Source: Eubacterium sp. (GTDB taxonomy: Bacteria > Bacillota > Clostridia > Lachnospirales > Lachnospiraceae). Taken from it: a stretch of DNA of 55,057 nt. The stretch covers positions 1 to 55,057 of the forward strand of contig JAFRNE010000036.1 in NCBI GenBank assembly GCA_017430325.1. Reading direction: 5' to 3'. Both the position numbers and the translations under genes were made by a program. Below are positions 34,101 through 42,900 of this stretch, piece after piece (position 1 is the first letter of the stretch; every line of letters starts with the position of its first letter). A model generated the notes under the pieces. The model searched no databases and was not told where the DNA came from. It saw only the letters and a program-made list of their open reading frames with translations.

Positions 34101-34900
34101 ACCTGATCAAGTCCTGCTATAGCATTCTGAAGCTCAGCTGCTCCGGCAGAAGCCTGAGAAAGCTGTTCTGAAAGTGCTTCGAGAGTCTTCTTATTTGTCT
34201 CAAGGAAGGCCTTCTTGTCTGCAAGAGTGCGGCCGCCCATCAGCTTCTCAGCATCATCAAGCTGCTTCTCGATAGTATCAAACTGACTGTTTATCGCGCT
34301 CTGAACATTCTCGTTCAGTTCCTTTATCTTTGCGTCATCCAGTGTTACGCGGATCTGCTCTGTAACTCCGCCCATTGCTGTTACGGATGCAACACCCTCG
34401 ATACTTTCAAGCTGAGGCTTGATCTCTGTATCAACATAGGTTGTAAGGGTTGCGATATCCATTCCCTCAACACCTACTGCAGCGATATAAACCGGGATCA
34501 TATCCGGATTGATCTGCATAACGATCGGTGATCCGACTGCATCGTCGAAGGTACTCTTTACCTGATCGAGCGACTGCTGGATCTCGATGAGAACAGAGTC
34601 CATATTTGCGCTCTGCTCATATTCCAGGATGACCATGGAATAGCTGAAATACGACCTTGACTGTATTTTCTTCAAGTTCGAGGTCGTGGCAAGCGCCGCT
34701 TCGATCGGAGCCGTTACATCAGACTCCACAGCCTCCGGGCTTGCTCCCATATCCGTTGTGATTACTACCGCATAAGGGAAGGTCATGTTTGGAAGCAGGT
34801 CTGCTGTCATGCTGCGCAGCGCAACAACACCGAGTACAATGACAAGAACCACTCCGACCAGAACTGTATACGGTCTCTTAACACTGAATTTCGATAACAT
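31142..34900 (-). CDS. RND-family efflux permease with enlarged porter domain
   Basis: A 1252-residue transporter. It has a first membrane helix (KRPYTVLVGVVLVIVLGVVA), a porter loop, helix bundle 1 with the RND hallmark GMLVDNSIVVIENIYRL, a second porter loop, and a matching second bundle (GFVMLSGIIVNNGIVLVDYIN). The first loop carries about 200 extra residues of coiled-coil-like sequence (EKQLDDAEKLMGGRTLADKK through TRAQLDEAKAKAAESADIE). No membrane fusion protein gene is adjacent. The start MLSKFSVKRPYTV is preferred over an upstream ATG because GAGGG lies before it and the family begins there. A TetR-type gene is divergent and probably controls it. Substrate unknown: drugs, lipids or peptides are possible. 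Confidence 0.88.
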   Translation of the reverse strand: MLSKFSVKRPYTVLVGVVLVIVLGVVALRSMTADLLPNMTFPYAVVITTDMGASPEAVESDVTAPIEAALATTSNLKKIQSRSYFSYSMVILEYEQSANMDSVLIEIQQSLDQVKSTFDDAVGSPIVMQINPDMIPVYIAAVGVEGMDIATLTTYVDTEIKPQLESIEGVASVTAMGGVTEQIRVTLDDAKIKELNENVQSAINSQFDTIEKQLDDAEKLMGGRTLADKKAFLETNKKTLEALSEQLSQASAGAAELQNAIAGLDQVIALYDDGTLNDEQFTAANGFDIATARAQRDELAAQLEGIEKSLTEQSESFAQLGINIASLDDLPAAIGAVAQMTAGFDMGIAAIDAAISRVDAGELTEAEALAEIKNNETLSAIIPDVETFKLDTGLTIDETRAQLDEAKAKAAESADIESILDMDLLEKLLTAQNFEMPAGYVNDARGQFLVKIGDRVESIDALADLVLIDLGLEGIDPIKVSDVADVELIDDSAEVYANVDGRPGIILSFEKQTGYSTGDVTDAINEKFKSLEKSEDEDIKFSTLMDQGLYIDIITTSIFQNMIIGAALAIIILIIFLRDGRPTLIIACAIPLSVIFAVVLMYFSNVTLNIISMSGLTLGIGMLVDNSIVVIENIYRLRNEGMSIKKAAVYGASQVAGAITASTLTTVCVFAPIVFTEGITRQLFVDMGLTILYTLGASLLVALTLVPAMAGGMLGKEKKKKEKKSVFDKVMDWYTGFLKKCLRFKPLVFIAMIVILALSIFLAVSRGTAFMPEMSSTQATVTLEPFEGENPSLEEMTAYSDTLVEKLMELDEVTTVGAMSGGGSGLSMFSGANGNDVKITIYVIVDEKAKVSNDELEEKINKAAEGLHCQVKVSANMMDSMSALSGTGISINIKGRDMEKMQAIAADVAAILEDVDGTVDIDDGLNTLSDELHITVDKDKAAKYGMTVAQVFQIVYGKMAATTASTVIQTDVKDYDVFVRTMEQSELSLDDLKALTFTYTDRTTGQVSEIPLTEIAEFRETAELSVIQRDSQNRFITVKANIDDDHNVGLVGNEVRDRLDDYEVPEGYSIEMAGEDETINDALSQLALMLLLAVIFIYLVMVAQFQSLLSPFIIMFTIPLAFTGGFLALYLTGQEVSVISMVGFVMLSGIIVNNGIVLVDYINQLRRQGMSKKEAIVESAKTRMRPVLMTALTTIISMSTMAAGLGQGSEMGQPMAIVVVGGLIYGTLLTLIVVPCIYDAFNREKDMREEEL

Positions 34901-35133
34901 TTTCTTATCCCTCTCATTTTTAAATCTTGCCGATACGTCACTTCCCCACTTTGTGTCCATTACGGCAGATTATATTGTATTACATTATTTTTCTATACAC
35001 CATAGCACTTTTGTGATATTTCTGTGAATTTTGCGTTCCTTCTTCATATAACAAAAGGTCCTTGATTTTTCATACCAAAAACATTAACATTATATCGACA
35101 CCGTGTTGAATTAACAATACGCAGTTTATTTTT

Positions 35134-35155
35134 ATATGTTGTATAATCAACATAT
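35134..35155. promoter_or_regulatory. TetR-type operator over a -10 box
   Basis: ATATGTTG-TATAAT-CAACATAT is a perfect 8-bp inverted repeat around a consensus -10 hexamer (35142-35147). It lies about 55 bases before the TetR-type gene and about 235 bases from the transporter start. Binding here would block the regulator's own promoter. Confidence 0.65.
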
Positions 35156-35208
35156 TTTTCAAATATGTCTATATTTTATGATCGTTTTTTTATTCCGGAG
35201 GTATGATC

Positions 35209-35784
35209 ATGTCTGATTCAAGAAGAAAACAAATGACAAGACTGCTATTTAAAACCGCACTCATCGAGCTCATGCAGGTAAAGCCTTTCCATAAGATAAC
35301 AATAAAGGAAATATGTGATCAGGCCGATCTCAACAGAACAACCTTCTATCTTCATTACTGCGACCAGCAGCAGCTTCTGGATGATATCATAAATGAATTA
35401 AAAGATAAGACAGCAGAATTCATTTCAACCTGTACACACAAAGGACTTGAAAGCAAGATGCTGTCGGAGTTTCTTGATTTTGTCAAGGAGAACGGCGTCC
35501 AGTTTCGCACGCTCATTTTCAACTACACTAACGAAGATGTCGGAGCAATGATCCTTTCGGATCTTCTGAATGATGTGTATGATAAATGGCCTGTATTTGG
35601 AGACAGCCAGAAAAATGAATATGTATATGCATATATGATCGACGGTGTAAAAAGCATGATCTACAAATGGCTTAAAAATGATTTCAACATATCAAGCCAT
35701 GATCTTGCAGAGCTCATCTACACTCTCTGCTTAAATACATCACAGACTTATCCTCAATATCCGGCAGAGGGAAATCATTCCTAA
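35209..35784 (+). CDS. TetR/AcrR family transcriptional regulator
   Basis: A 191-residue protein. The N-terminal HTH is RRKQMTRLLFKTALIELMQV then KITIKEICDQADLNRTTFYLHYCDQQQLL, the TetR pattern with ITIKEIC...NRTTFYLHY. The C-terminal part (FRTLIFNYTNEDVGAM and DGVKSMIYKWLKND) matches the TetR_C_8-type ligand domain. The start at the second ATG, seven bases after GGAGG, is preferred over the ATG that touches it. It is divergent from the RND exporter, so it most likely represses that gene and itself through the 35134-35155 operator. Confidence 0.88.
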   Translation: MSDSRRKQMTRLLFKTALIELMQVKPFHKITIKEICDQADLNRTTFYLHYCDQQQLLDDIINELKDKTAEFISTCTHKGLESKMLSEFLDFVKENGVQFRTLIFNYTNEDVGAMILSDLLNDVYDKWPVFGDSQKNEYVYAYMIDGVKSMIYKWLKNDFNISSHDLAELIYTLCLNTSQTYPQYPAEGNHS

Positions 35785-35869
35785 GAAAACTATAATAATC
35801 CACAGATTGTTTTTGTTTATAAATTATGTTAGATTAAGGGATGGATTCAAAAAACGGAGAGATTAACAG

Positions 35870-37339
35870 ATGGACGAAAATATTAGATCAACCGACAATC
35901 TCATAGATGATAAAAAAGAAACCGCCGCTGCAGATACTGAAAAGCTTACTTCCCCGACAAAGAAAAAGTCCGGAGGGATATTTGCTGCGATACTGTATCT
36001 GATAGGAAACTTCTTCCTCTTCAATATAGTTTTTGTATTACTGCTGCTGCCGGTTGTTACGATCGGAACGGCGCTGACAGCGTATTTCGATATCGTATTT
36101 ACTGCAAAATACGATAAGAAGCACCGCGACTACTCAGTAGGTATGCTGCTCAAGCGATTCCGCGAGCACCTGAAGCTTTCGATGTCGTATTTCATAGGCT
36201 ATCTTCTGGTGATGGGCTTCTTTATCGCAGTCGCACTGGTATTTAGCCCGATCGGCCCGATACCGAATAAGATAATGAGCGTCATCTTCATACTGATGGC
36301 CGGACTGCTTTTCGCAGTACTTATCTACACCTTCCCGGTACTTGCAATAAATGCAGTCACCTCAGATTACAGAGCGGCTGTATATGCGATCCAGGACAGA
36401 GACAGACTTGAGGCAAGGAAAGCTCGCGAGGCAGAAGAAGCCGCTTCTGCTGTTGCCGAAACATCAGGTGTTGAAGCTTCCGAACCGAAGGTTGATGAGG
36501 TTCCTAACGATCCCGGTCATAATACCGAAGTTCTTACGGCTTACATGAAGCGTTTCTCGAAGGTCACACGTACTGAAACTCCATCCCGTGAGATCATGAA
36601 GAAGGCCGATACTTCTTCATCTATAAAATATTTTGCTGACGAGGATAAACCGGAAGACGTAAAGGCTGAGGGTCTTAAGGCTGATGATACAAATGCAGCC
36701 GAGCAGAAAGCAGCTGATGTACCGAATGCAACAGCCAACGAGACTAACACATTAAATAAAGACGAGTTCATAACAAATGTCATTTCCGCTGATGAGCTTA
36801 AGGACCGCGAAGACAGAAACAGTCTGGGCAACGTACTTCTCGATTCGATATATTTTGCAGCAAAGCATTTTGTAGGACTGATGTTTACTGTATGTCTTTA
36901 CATCCTTCCTGCACTTATCATTTACATCTTCTACGAAGATACGGTGGCACTCGTTGCCGGCCTTATAATCATCGGAGCAAGGATCATCATGGGCATCAAC
37001 GCCCGCATCTACTACGGCTCATTCTTCGAATACGATGACGACCTGTTTGAGGATGACTTAGACAAAGCTGCAGATGCAGCAACTGACGAAGCAGGTTATG
37101 ATAATGCAGATGATGAGATAGTTGTTTATGATGCTGAACCGACAGGTGAAGTTGAGGCTACAGATAATACAGAAACATCTGTCAACGCAGCTGATAGGAT
37201 CAAGGATCTTCTGAGTTCAGATTCCGATGAGGATCAGGATGAAGATATCGACGAGGAACTTTCCGACGAAGAAATCGATGATGAAGAAACTTCTGACGAA
37301 ACTCCTGACAACAAAGAGATCGATGATGAAAAAGAATAA
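35870..37339 (+). CDS. YesL-like (DUF624) membrane protein with long acidic inserts
   Basis: A 489-residue protein. A charged N-terminus leads to the YesL/DUF624 pattern: NFFLFNIVFVLLLLPVVTIG, TALTAYFDIVFTAKYD, and LKRFREHLKLSMSYFIGYLL with further membrane helices to residue 165. A long charged segment of about 150 residues, rich in Ala, Glu, Lys and Asp, lies in the middle. A second membrane region follows (FVGLMFTVCLYILPALIIYIF, VALVAGLIIIGARI). The tail is about 100 residues of mostly Asp/Glu. The inserts make it about twice the usual family length. The function of YesL proteins is uncertain. The stop overlaps a small possible gene. Confidence 0.75.
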   Translation: MDENIRSTDNLIDDKKETAAADTEKLTSPTKKKSGGIFAAILYLIGNFFLFNIVFVLLLLPVVTIGTALTAYFDIVFTAKYDKKHRDYSVGMLLKRFREHLKLSMSYFIGYLLVMGFFIAVALVFSPIGPIPNKIMSVIFILMAGLLFAVLIYTFPVLAINAVTSDYRAAVYAIQDRDRLEARKAREAEEAASAVAETSGVEASEPKVDEVPNDPGHNTEVLTAYMKRFSKVTRTETPSREIMKKADTSSSIKYFADEDKPEDVKAEGLKADDTNAAEQKAADVPNATANETNTLNKDEFITNVISADELKDREDRNSLGNVLLDSIYFAAKHFVGLMFTVCLYILPALIIYIFYEDTVALVAGLIIIGARIIMGINARIYYGSFFEYDDDLFEDDLDKAADAATDEAGYDNADDEIVVYDAEPTGEVEATDNTETSVNAADRIKDLLSSDSDEDQDEDIDEELSDEEIDDEETSDETPDNKEIDDEKE

Positions 37340-37505
37340 AACAAGGGAAGCAAATACTGCTTCAACCGACAAAGCAAATAATAACGAAACAAAAAAAGGA
37401 CTGTATGTCAATGACTACAGCCCGAAGTTTTCTGAATCATATAATATATATGATAAAGCCAGAGAACATATGAAAAAGATCCGCAAAGAGAAATCGGAAG
37501 AATGA
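37323..37505 (+). CDS. Possible small basic protein overlapping the YesL-like gene end
   Basis: A 60-residue frame, MMKKNKTREANTAS...LYVNDYSPKFSESYNIYDKA REHMKKIRKEKSEE. The part beyond the overlap (37340-37505) is not antisense to any gene and ends just before a strong terminator. It also has a Tyr/Pro-rich centre, so it may be a real coupled gene. The ribosome site is weak (AAAGAG). No family is recognised. Confidence 0.4.
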   Translation: MMKKNKTREANTASTDKANNNETKKGLYVNDYSPKFSESYNIYDKAREHMKKIRKEKSEE

Positions 37506-37540
37506 ACACATAATGATCCATAACGGTGATCAGGCAGACA

Positions 37541-37578
37541 ACAACCGGCGGCATGTCTTAGAGCATGCCGCCGGTTGT
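37541..37578 (+). terminator. Strong terminator after the YesL-like operon
   Basis: ACAACCGGCGGCATG pairs with CATGCCGCCGGTTGT and is followed by TTTTTAA. Confidence 0.95.
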
Positions 37579-37607
37579 TTTTAAGTTATATTATCAATGG
37601 TCGATCC

Positions 37608-38591
37608 TTACACTCTATTCAGCTCTCTGCCCTCAAGGAAGGCTCTGAGGTTTTCGGCAAGGGTATTTATAAGGCGCTTACGTGCTTCGAGACCGGCCCA
37701 GCCTATGTGAGGTGTGATGACGATATTCGGAGCTGTAAGAAGCGGAGTATTCTCGTTCATCGGCTCTTCGCATACAACATCAACTGCAGCGCTTGAAACC
37801 TTACCGCTCTTAAGTGCCTCTGCAAGATCAGCTTCGACCACGAGGCCGCCTCTTGAAACATTTATGATGATCACGCCATCCTTCATCTTAGCTATGTTTT
37901 CAGCACAGATCATACCCTCTGTATCTTTCGTCATCGGGCAGTGAAGTGTAACAATATCCGACTCTCTGAAAAGTTCATCAAGACTTACGAAGCTTACGCC
38001 GCACTGCTCAGTCTTTGCCTCTGCAGCCGTATTCTCAGCCGTGTATTTCTCCGGATGCGCTGTATTTACCAGCACCCTCAGATTGAAGGCCTTTGCGATC
38101 TCAGCCACTCTTCTTCCGATATTTCCGTAACCGACGATACCGATGGTCTTACCTGCAAGCTCCATGATAGGCTTAAGCCAGTAGCAGAAAACCTCTGATC
38201 TGATCCAGTCGCCCCTATGAACACTGTCGTTATGAAGACCTATATGGCACGCACAGTCAAGGATGAAGCCCCAGGCCAGCTGAGCAACCGATTCGGTACT
38301 GTAGGCCGGAACATTTGTCACGGCAACGTTGTGCCTTCTCGCCGCTTCAACATCGATAACATTATAGCCGGTAGCGCAGACGCCGATGTATTTCAGATTC
38401 GGACATCTCTTGAAGGTCTCTTCATCAATAGTCACCTTATTGGAAAATATGATCTCCGCATCACCGATATGCTCGAATTTATTTTCCTCGGTGGTATTAT
38501 CATAAAATATAGTTTCTATCTGCGAGGTGATGGGCTCAAAGGACAGAGTACCGTCATCAACCGCATTTCTCTCTAAATATACAGCTTTCAT
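37608..38591 (-). CDS. D-2-hydroxyacid dehydrogenase (glycerate/hydroxypyruvate type)
   Basis: A 327-residue NAD(P)-dependent dehydrogenase. The catalytic domain has the substrate segment GVCATGYNVIDVEAARR and NVPAYSTESVAQLAWG. The nucleotide domain has KTIGIVGYGNIGRRVAEIAK (GxGxxG). Catalytic residues are seen as NVSRGGLV (Arg), DVVCEEP (Glu) and TPHIGWA (His). It reduces 2-keto acids such as hydroxypyruvate; the exact substrate cannot be fixed from sequence. Length is typical. The start has AAAGGA upstream. It is transcribed alone, with TATAAT about 55 bases before the start on the minus strand, and converges on the 37541 terminator. Confidence 0.92.
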   Translation of the reverse strand: MKAVYLERNAVDDGTLSFEPITSQIETIFYDNTTEENKFEHIGDAEIIFSNKVTIDEETFKRCPNLKYIGVCATGYNVIDVEAARRHNVAVTNVPAYSTESVAQLAWGFILDCACHIGLHNDSVHRGDWIRSEVFCYWLKPIMELAGKTIGIVGYGNIGRRVAEIAKAFNLRVLVNTAHPEKYTAENTAAEAKTEQCGVSFVSLDELFRESDIVTLHCPMTKDTEGMICAENIAKMKDGVIIINVSRGGLVVEADLAEALKSGKVSSAAVDVVCEEPMNENTPLLTAPNIVITPHIGWAGLEARKRLINTLAENLRAFLEGRELNRV

Positions 38592-38821
38592 ATCATCATC
38601 CTTTTCTTTCTAAATAATGTATCTCCCGACACAGATTATATTATAACAAAACAAAGCGATTTTATCACCGGTAAAATCAGTCCGGTATGACCTCATATGA
38701 TGACTAAGGTCACTTGAAATGCATTTTTTATTATGTTACAGTAAATTTTACATGATACTAATGAACTTTATATACAGCTCATGACAATATATTAATAAAC
38801 AAAGTTAAAAGGAGAAAAAAC
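38592..38821. other. Divergent promoter region with two short hairpins
   Basis: It lies between the dehydrogenase (left) and lipoprotein (right) genes. It contains GATTTTA/TAAAATC (about 38660-38680) and TGACCT/AGGTCA (about 38688-38712) inverted repeats, and a minus-strand TATAAT near 38640. Regulator sites are likely but not assignable. Confidence 0.4.
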
Positions 38822-39904
38822 ATGAAATCTACTTCAAAGCTATTCAGGGGGTTGAGTCTTATTTTATGTCTTGTGCTTGTATTTTCGCTTGCAGCGTGCG
38901 GCAAGGACAAGGATAAGGATTCAGACAGTAGTACATCCGCAGCAGACACCGAACTCAGTATCGGCAATTTCAAGCTCACCATCGACAAGAGCTTCGAGCA
39001 GACCAGCGGAAAATACGACGGAGAGGATACAAAATACTTCGGAAAGAACGGCGGAAGAACCGGCCTCGTTATCAACGACGTTTTCGTAAATCACGCAAGC
39101 CATGATATGGCTGTTGGATTCATCTGCGAAAATATGATCGATGTCTATGAAGTAACGACAGCCGATATAAAGCAGGAGAAGGTAGACGATGATCACTACT
39201 ATCTCACATGGGTCGGAAAATACGAGGGCAAGAATATCAACGGCGTTGCTTATCTTATATTTGAGCAGGGCTCTGAGCTTGCAATATATTTAATCGATGA
39301 GGAAGCCAGCCCAGAAGAAATCCGCGCAGAGCTCCAGAAAGTAGCCGATACTGTTACTTATACAGGTGAAGAGCTTATCGTAAAAGATAATTACACCATC
39401 ATGAACAACGACTTCAAGATCAAGATCAACGATGGTTATGAGACTCCACAGCTTCAGGAGGCACAGTCCATCGATCCATCATCCGATGCAGTGCTTGTTG
39501 ATACTGATACAATAGCTATCTACTTCAAGAATGCCGATACCTATGACCGCGGCGATTCGTATTTTAAGATCGCACCTATGAAGGACCAGACGAAGGATAT
39601 CGCTGAGGCAGCTAATGAAAAGGCTAAGCCAAGCGATTCTGATAAGAGTGGTCTTGAAAAGACTCTGACAGAAACAACCATGGGTGAGATATGGCCGGAT
39701 CTTACAGACGACAGCCTTAAAGAGGTTAAGCTTTATAAGCTCGCAATAGTTATCGATGACAATCCTTTCACTGCAGAAACCTACTACTTCAATTACAACA
39801 ACAAAAACTACACTGCTGCAGTTCTTTATCCATACGGCGATACAGAGGCTCACGACAAGCTTCTCAACCAGTTCTACCAGGTAGAGTTCATTAAAGCAGA
39901 ATAA
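38822..39904 (+). CDS. Lipoprotein, family B, full-length copy
   Basis: A 360-residue predicted lipoprotein. The signal peptide ends in SLAAC and is followed by a charged KDKDKDSDSS linker. The folded part contains two similar halves. The first has NFKLTIDKSFEQTSGKYDGED and DDDHYYLTWVGKYEGKNING; the second starts DFKIKINDGYETPQLQEAQS and goes on to TAETYYFNYNNKNYTAAVLY. A paralogue at 45952 shares the first 270 residues. Function unknown. The repeated 'FKhxIxxxaF/Ye' openings suggest a duplicated domain. AAAGGAG lies upstream, and the gene meets the large repeat-protein gene end to end with only 15 bases between. Confidence 0.8.
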   Translation: MKSTSKLFRGLSLILCLVLVFSLAACGKDKDKDSDSSTSAADTELSIGNFKLTIDKSFEQTSGKYDGEDTKYFGKNGGRTGLVINDVFVNHASHDMAVGFICENMIDVYEVTTADIKQEKVDDDHYYLTWVGKYEGKNINGVAYLIFEQGSELAIYLIDEEASPEEIRAELQKVADTVTYTGEELIVKDNYTIMNNDFKIKINDGYETPQLQEAQSIDPSSDAVLVDTDTIAIYFKNADTYDRGDSYFKIAPMKDQTKDIAEAANEKAKPSDSDKSGLEKTLTETTMGEIWPDLTDDSLKEVKLYKLAIVIDDNPFTAETYYFNYNNKNYTAAVLYPYGDTEAHDKLLNQFYQVEFIKAE

Positions 39905-39919
39905 TAAAAACAAATATTA

Positions 39920-42900
39920 TTACAGCTTCGGATTTCTGTTTGCTGTCTTGTCCTTCTTAGGTGTAGTCTTGGTTACCTTAGCAGCTTCCTGCTGTCTCTC
40001 AATATTTACCATAGTCTTCCTGGTAAATGAGCCATCCTCAAGCTCACGACCGAGTTTCTCGCTGCTGAAGCCTTTGCTCTCAAGAACCTTTGTCTCCTTA
40101 AGATATTTTTCGATTTTCTCGCGGAGCTCGTTCATAACATCATGAGCTGTAACCTCTCTCTGGACTGCTTCAACTGCCACACCCTTTGCAAATTCCGGAT
40201 TTCTGGCTACTATCTGTGAAGAAACGATCTGTGCAAGCTTTCTGTAAGAACTATCAGCATCTTCTATCTTTCTGTTCTTACTATTCTTATCGCCCTTTCC
40301 AGGAATGATATATTCTACATAAGCTTCTGCAGCATCAAGCTGTCCATCCTGGCTATAAACACCGAACATCTCCTTAATTCCTTCAAGGAACTCTGAGCTT
40401 GTGAACTCAAGATCCTTTCCTGCCTTCTGGACATTATTCCATATCTTGAAGTAATTCTTAGGATTCTTTTTAACAAGCTTGTCAAATACCTTGCTCTTAT
40501 TAAGCTGAGTCACTTCCTTAGAGAAATTATTATCTATATTCTCTATGATCTCCTGGAGTTCCTTAGCCTCAATGCCATCCTTCATAGCCATCTGGAAATA
40601 CTGCTTGGCTACGCAGTCTGCTGCAAACTGTTCCTTTGTTACTCCCTTAAGGTTCTTCTCCTCAAAGGTTGTCTTATCGAGTCTTCCATCCGTAAGTGCA
40701 TAAAGCTTCTCTATAACAGCTGCCTGCTGCTTTGCAACAGCATTCTGCTGCCTGAATTCCTTCTCAAGTTCATCTCTTGACATTCTCGCAAACATATTTT
40801 CATCAGTTGAGTAGAATATCTTTCCACCTGTAAAGGCAACCTTCTTATCGGACATCTCGCTAAGCTTGATCTCTTCTCTGTTCTCCTTGGCAGCTTCTCT
40901 GACTTCCTTAAGAACATTTTTGAAGGTGATGATAACCTCAGACATACGTGGTCCTGACCACTTTTCAGATACATCAAGTCTCTTCTTGCCGTCGCCTCTC
41001 TTACCAAATACGCTGGTATGCTCCTTCTTATACTCCTCAGATGCCTTCTCAAAAGCCTTCAGTGTATTTACGATATCCTTTGGATTTGCATCCGGATTGC
41101 CCAGGATCTCTAAACAATCAGCAAGCGCAAGTGCCATGTTCTTATAGCTTGGCGAACCTGTTCCGTCCTCACCCAGCTTCTTGCCCTTCTGCTTGGCTGT
41201 CTGCTGAAGCTTTTCAGCCGCAAGACAAAGCTCACCGAAGATACCGAGTTTAGTATATTTGAACTTATTATATGCAACCGCGTATCTCTTATTTTCAGGC
41301 GTCATGAAGTCGATATCCTGTTCTTCTCTCTGATTCTCCACGCCGTCATTCTTATATACGCGCTTAGGTGCACCTTCTTTCTTAAAGAAATCCTCATGAG
41401 GATCCATGTATTTGAAATCCTCTTCCTTGATATCTTCGTTCATGGTAACCGCAAAGCCATTTACATTCTGTATTTCATTATTCTCTTCTGTTGTAACCTT
41501 CTTCTCACTGAAATTCTTTCTGAAATACTGTCCTGTGGCAACGCTGCCAGCCTCAGTAGCTCCGGCTTCAGCTTCCTTCTGAGCCGCCGCCTCTCTGCCA
41601 AGCAGGAAAATATAATTATCCAGCTCTTCAGCAAATTCATCATTACGGTTGTATGGCTTAAGAGTAGTGCTCATCCAGTTGTAAAGGTTTATCATCTCAT
41701 CTACTGTTATATTAGCCGGCAGATTTGTGAGAGCATTATGTATATCACGCAGAGCATTTGCAGAAGGATAATTCTCATCATAAGCGTTGTAGATCTTATT
41801 AACCAGTGTGTTAAGACGTACATCAAGCTCCCAGCCGTTCTGATTCATACGCTGAGTCATTTCAATAACGTCCATATTGTTGATCCGCTTATACACATCA
41901 TCAGCATGAACGCCCATTCCTGCCGCAATGACCTGATCACGAAGCTCAGGATACTTAGTCCTGTTTATATCCTCAAGGAGATAATCACAGAGACTCTCTA
42001 CCATCATACTATCTTTCTTATGTTCTCTGAGTTCATTATAAATGGTTCTGAGAACATTATTTCTGTCATAGTAATTTTGTACCGGTGTCTCCATCATTAT
42101 ACCGATACATTTCTCTATCTGTGCGTAGTGATTACTCATCGGATCATAAGCATTGAAGAGCATGATGAGGTAATTCTCGTCAGTAGGATTTGCGGCAAAA
42201 TTCCAGCCCTTATCCATAAGCTCTTCTCTTACATAATTATAAGGAACGCCCATTACCTGCTGCTTATTTTCATGGAGACGGATCACCTGATTACCATTTA
42301 GCGCGCCCATAACATAATCGTTATAATGCTGCTCAAAAAGCATACCCTTATCCTCACCGTAATACTCAAGGATATTCTTGTCATGCTGAACCTTATCAGC
42401 ATCAAGATCGGATATCTTTACGATCCTTGGATGATTGATATCGAGGTAGTCTGCAACAGGCTCATTTCTGTCAAACTGTGCATCAGCCCAGTATGGCTCA
42501 TAGATGATATTTGTCTTCTTATTCATCATCTCGTGAAGAACATAGAGCTTTGCGAGAGTTGTCATATTCCTCTCGTTAACTGCCTGTCTCGCAAATTTTT
42601 CCTCCGGAAGGATACCCTCTTCGTTCTCATCCAGATATTTTTCAGCACGGATAAGTCTATCCTTAACAGCCTTCTTAAGATCCATAGGCTCCTTAGCGCC
42701 TTCCTTCATGATCTTAAATGTACTTGTGACACGATCAAGCTCTGACATGCCTGCAAACTTTCCGGAAACCTTCTTCTGCTCCTTGAAAAGCTTGCCGAAG
42801 ATCTGATCAAATACACCACTGGCTTTTCCGTAATCAACCTCATTTACAAAGTGAGTATTGTAGAAGGATGCATCCGTTTCCTCATAGCCCATGAGCATTG

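Noticed and set aside
41396..42301. A 301-codon plus-strand frame opposite the large repeat protein
   Set aside because: It is antisense to a well-formed gene, has no ribosome site and its hydrophobic make-up is what the complement of Asp/Glu/Asn codons gives.
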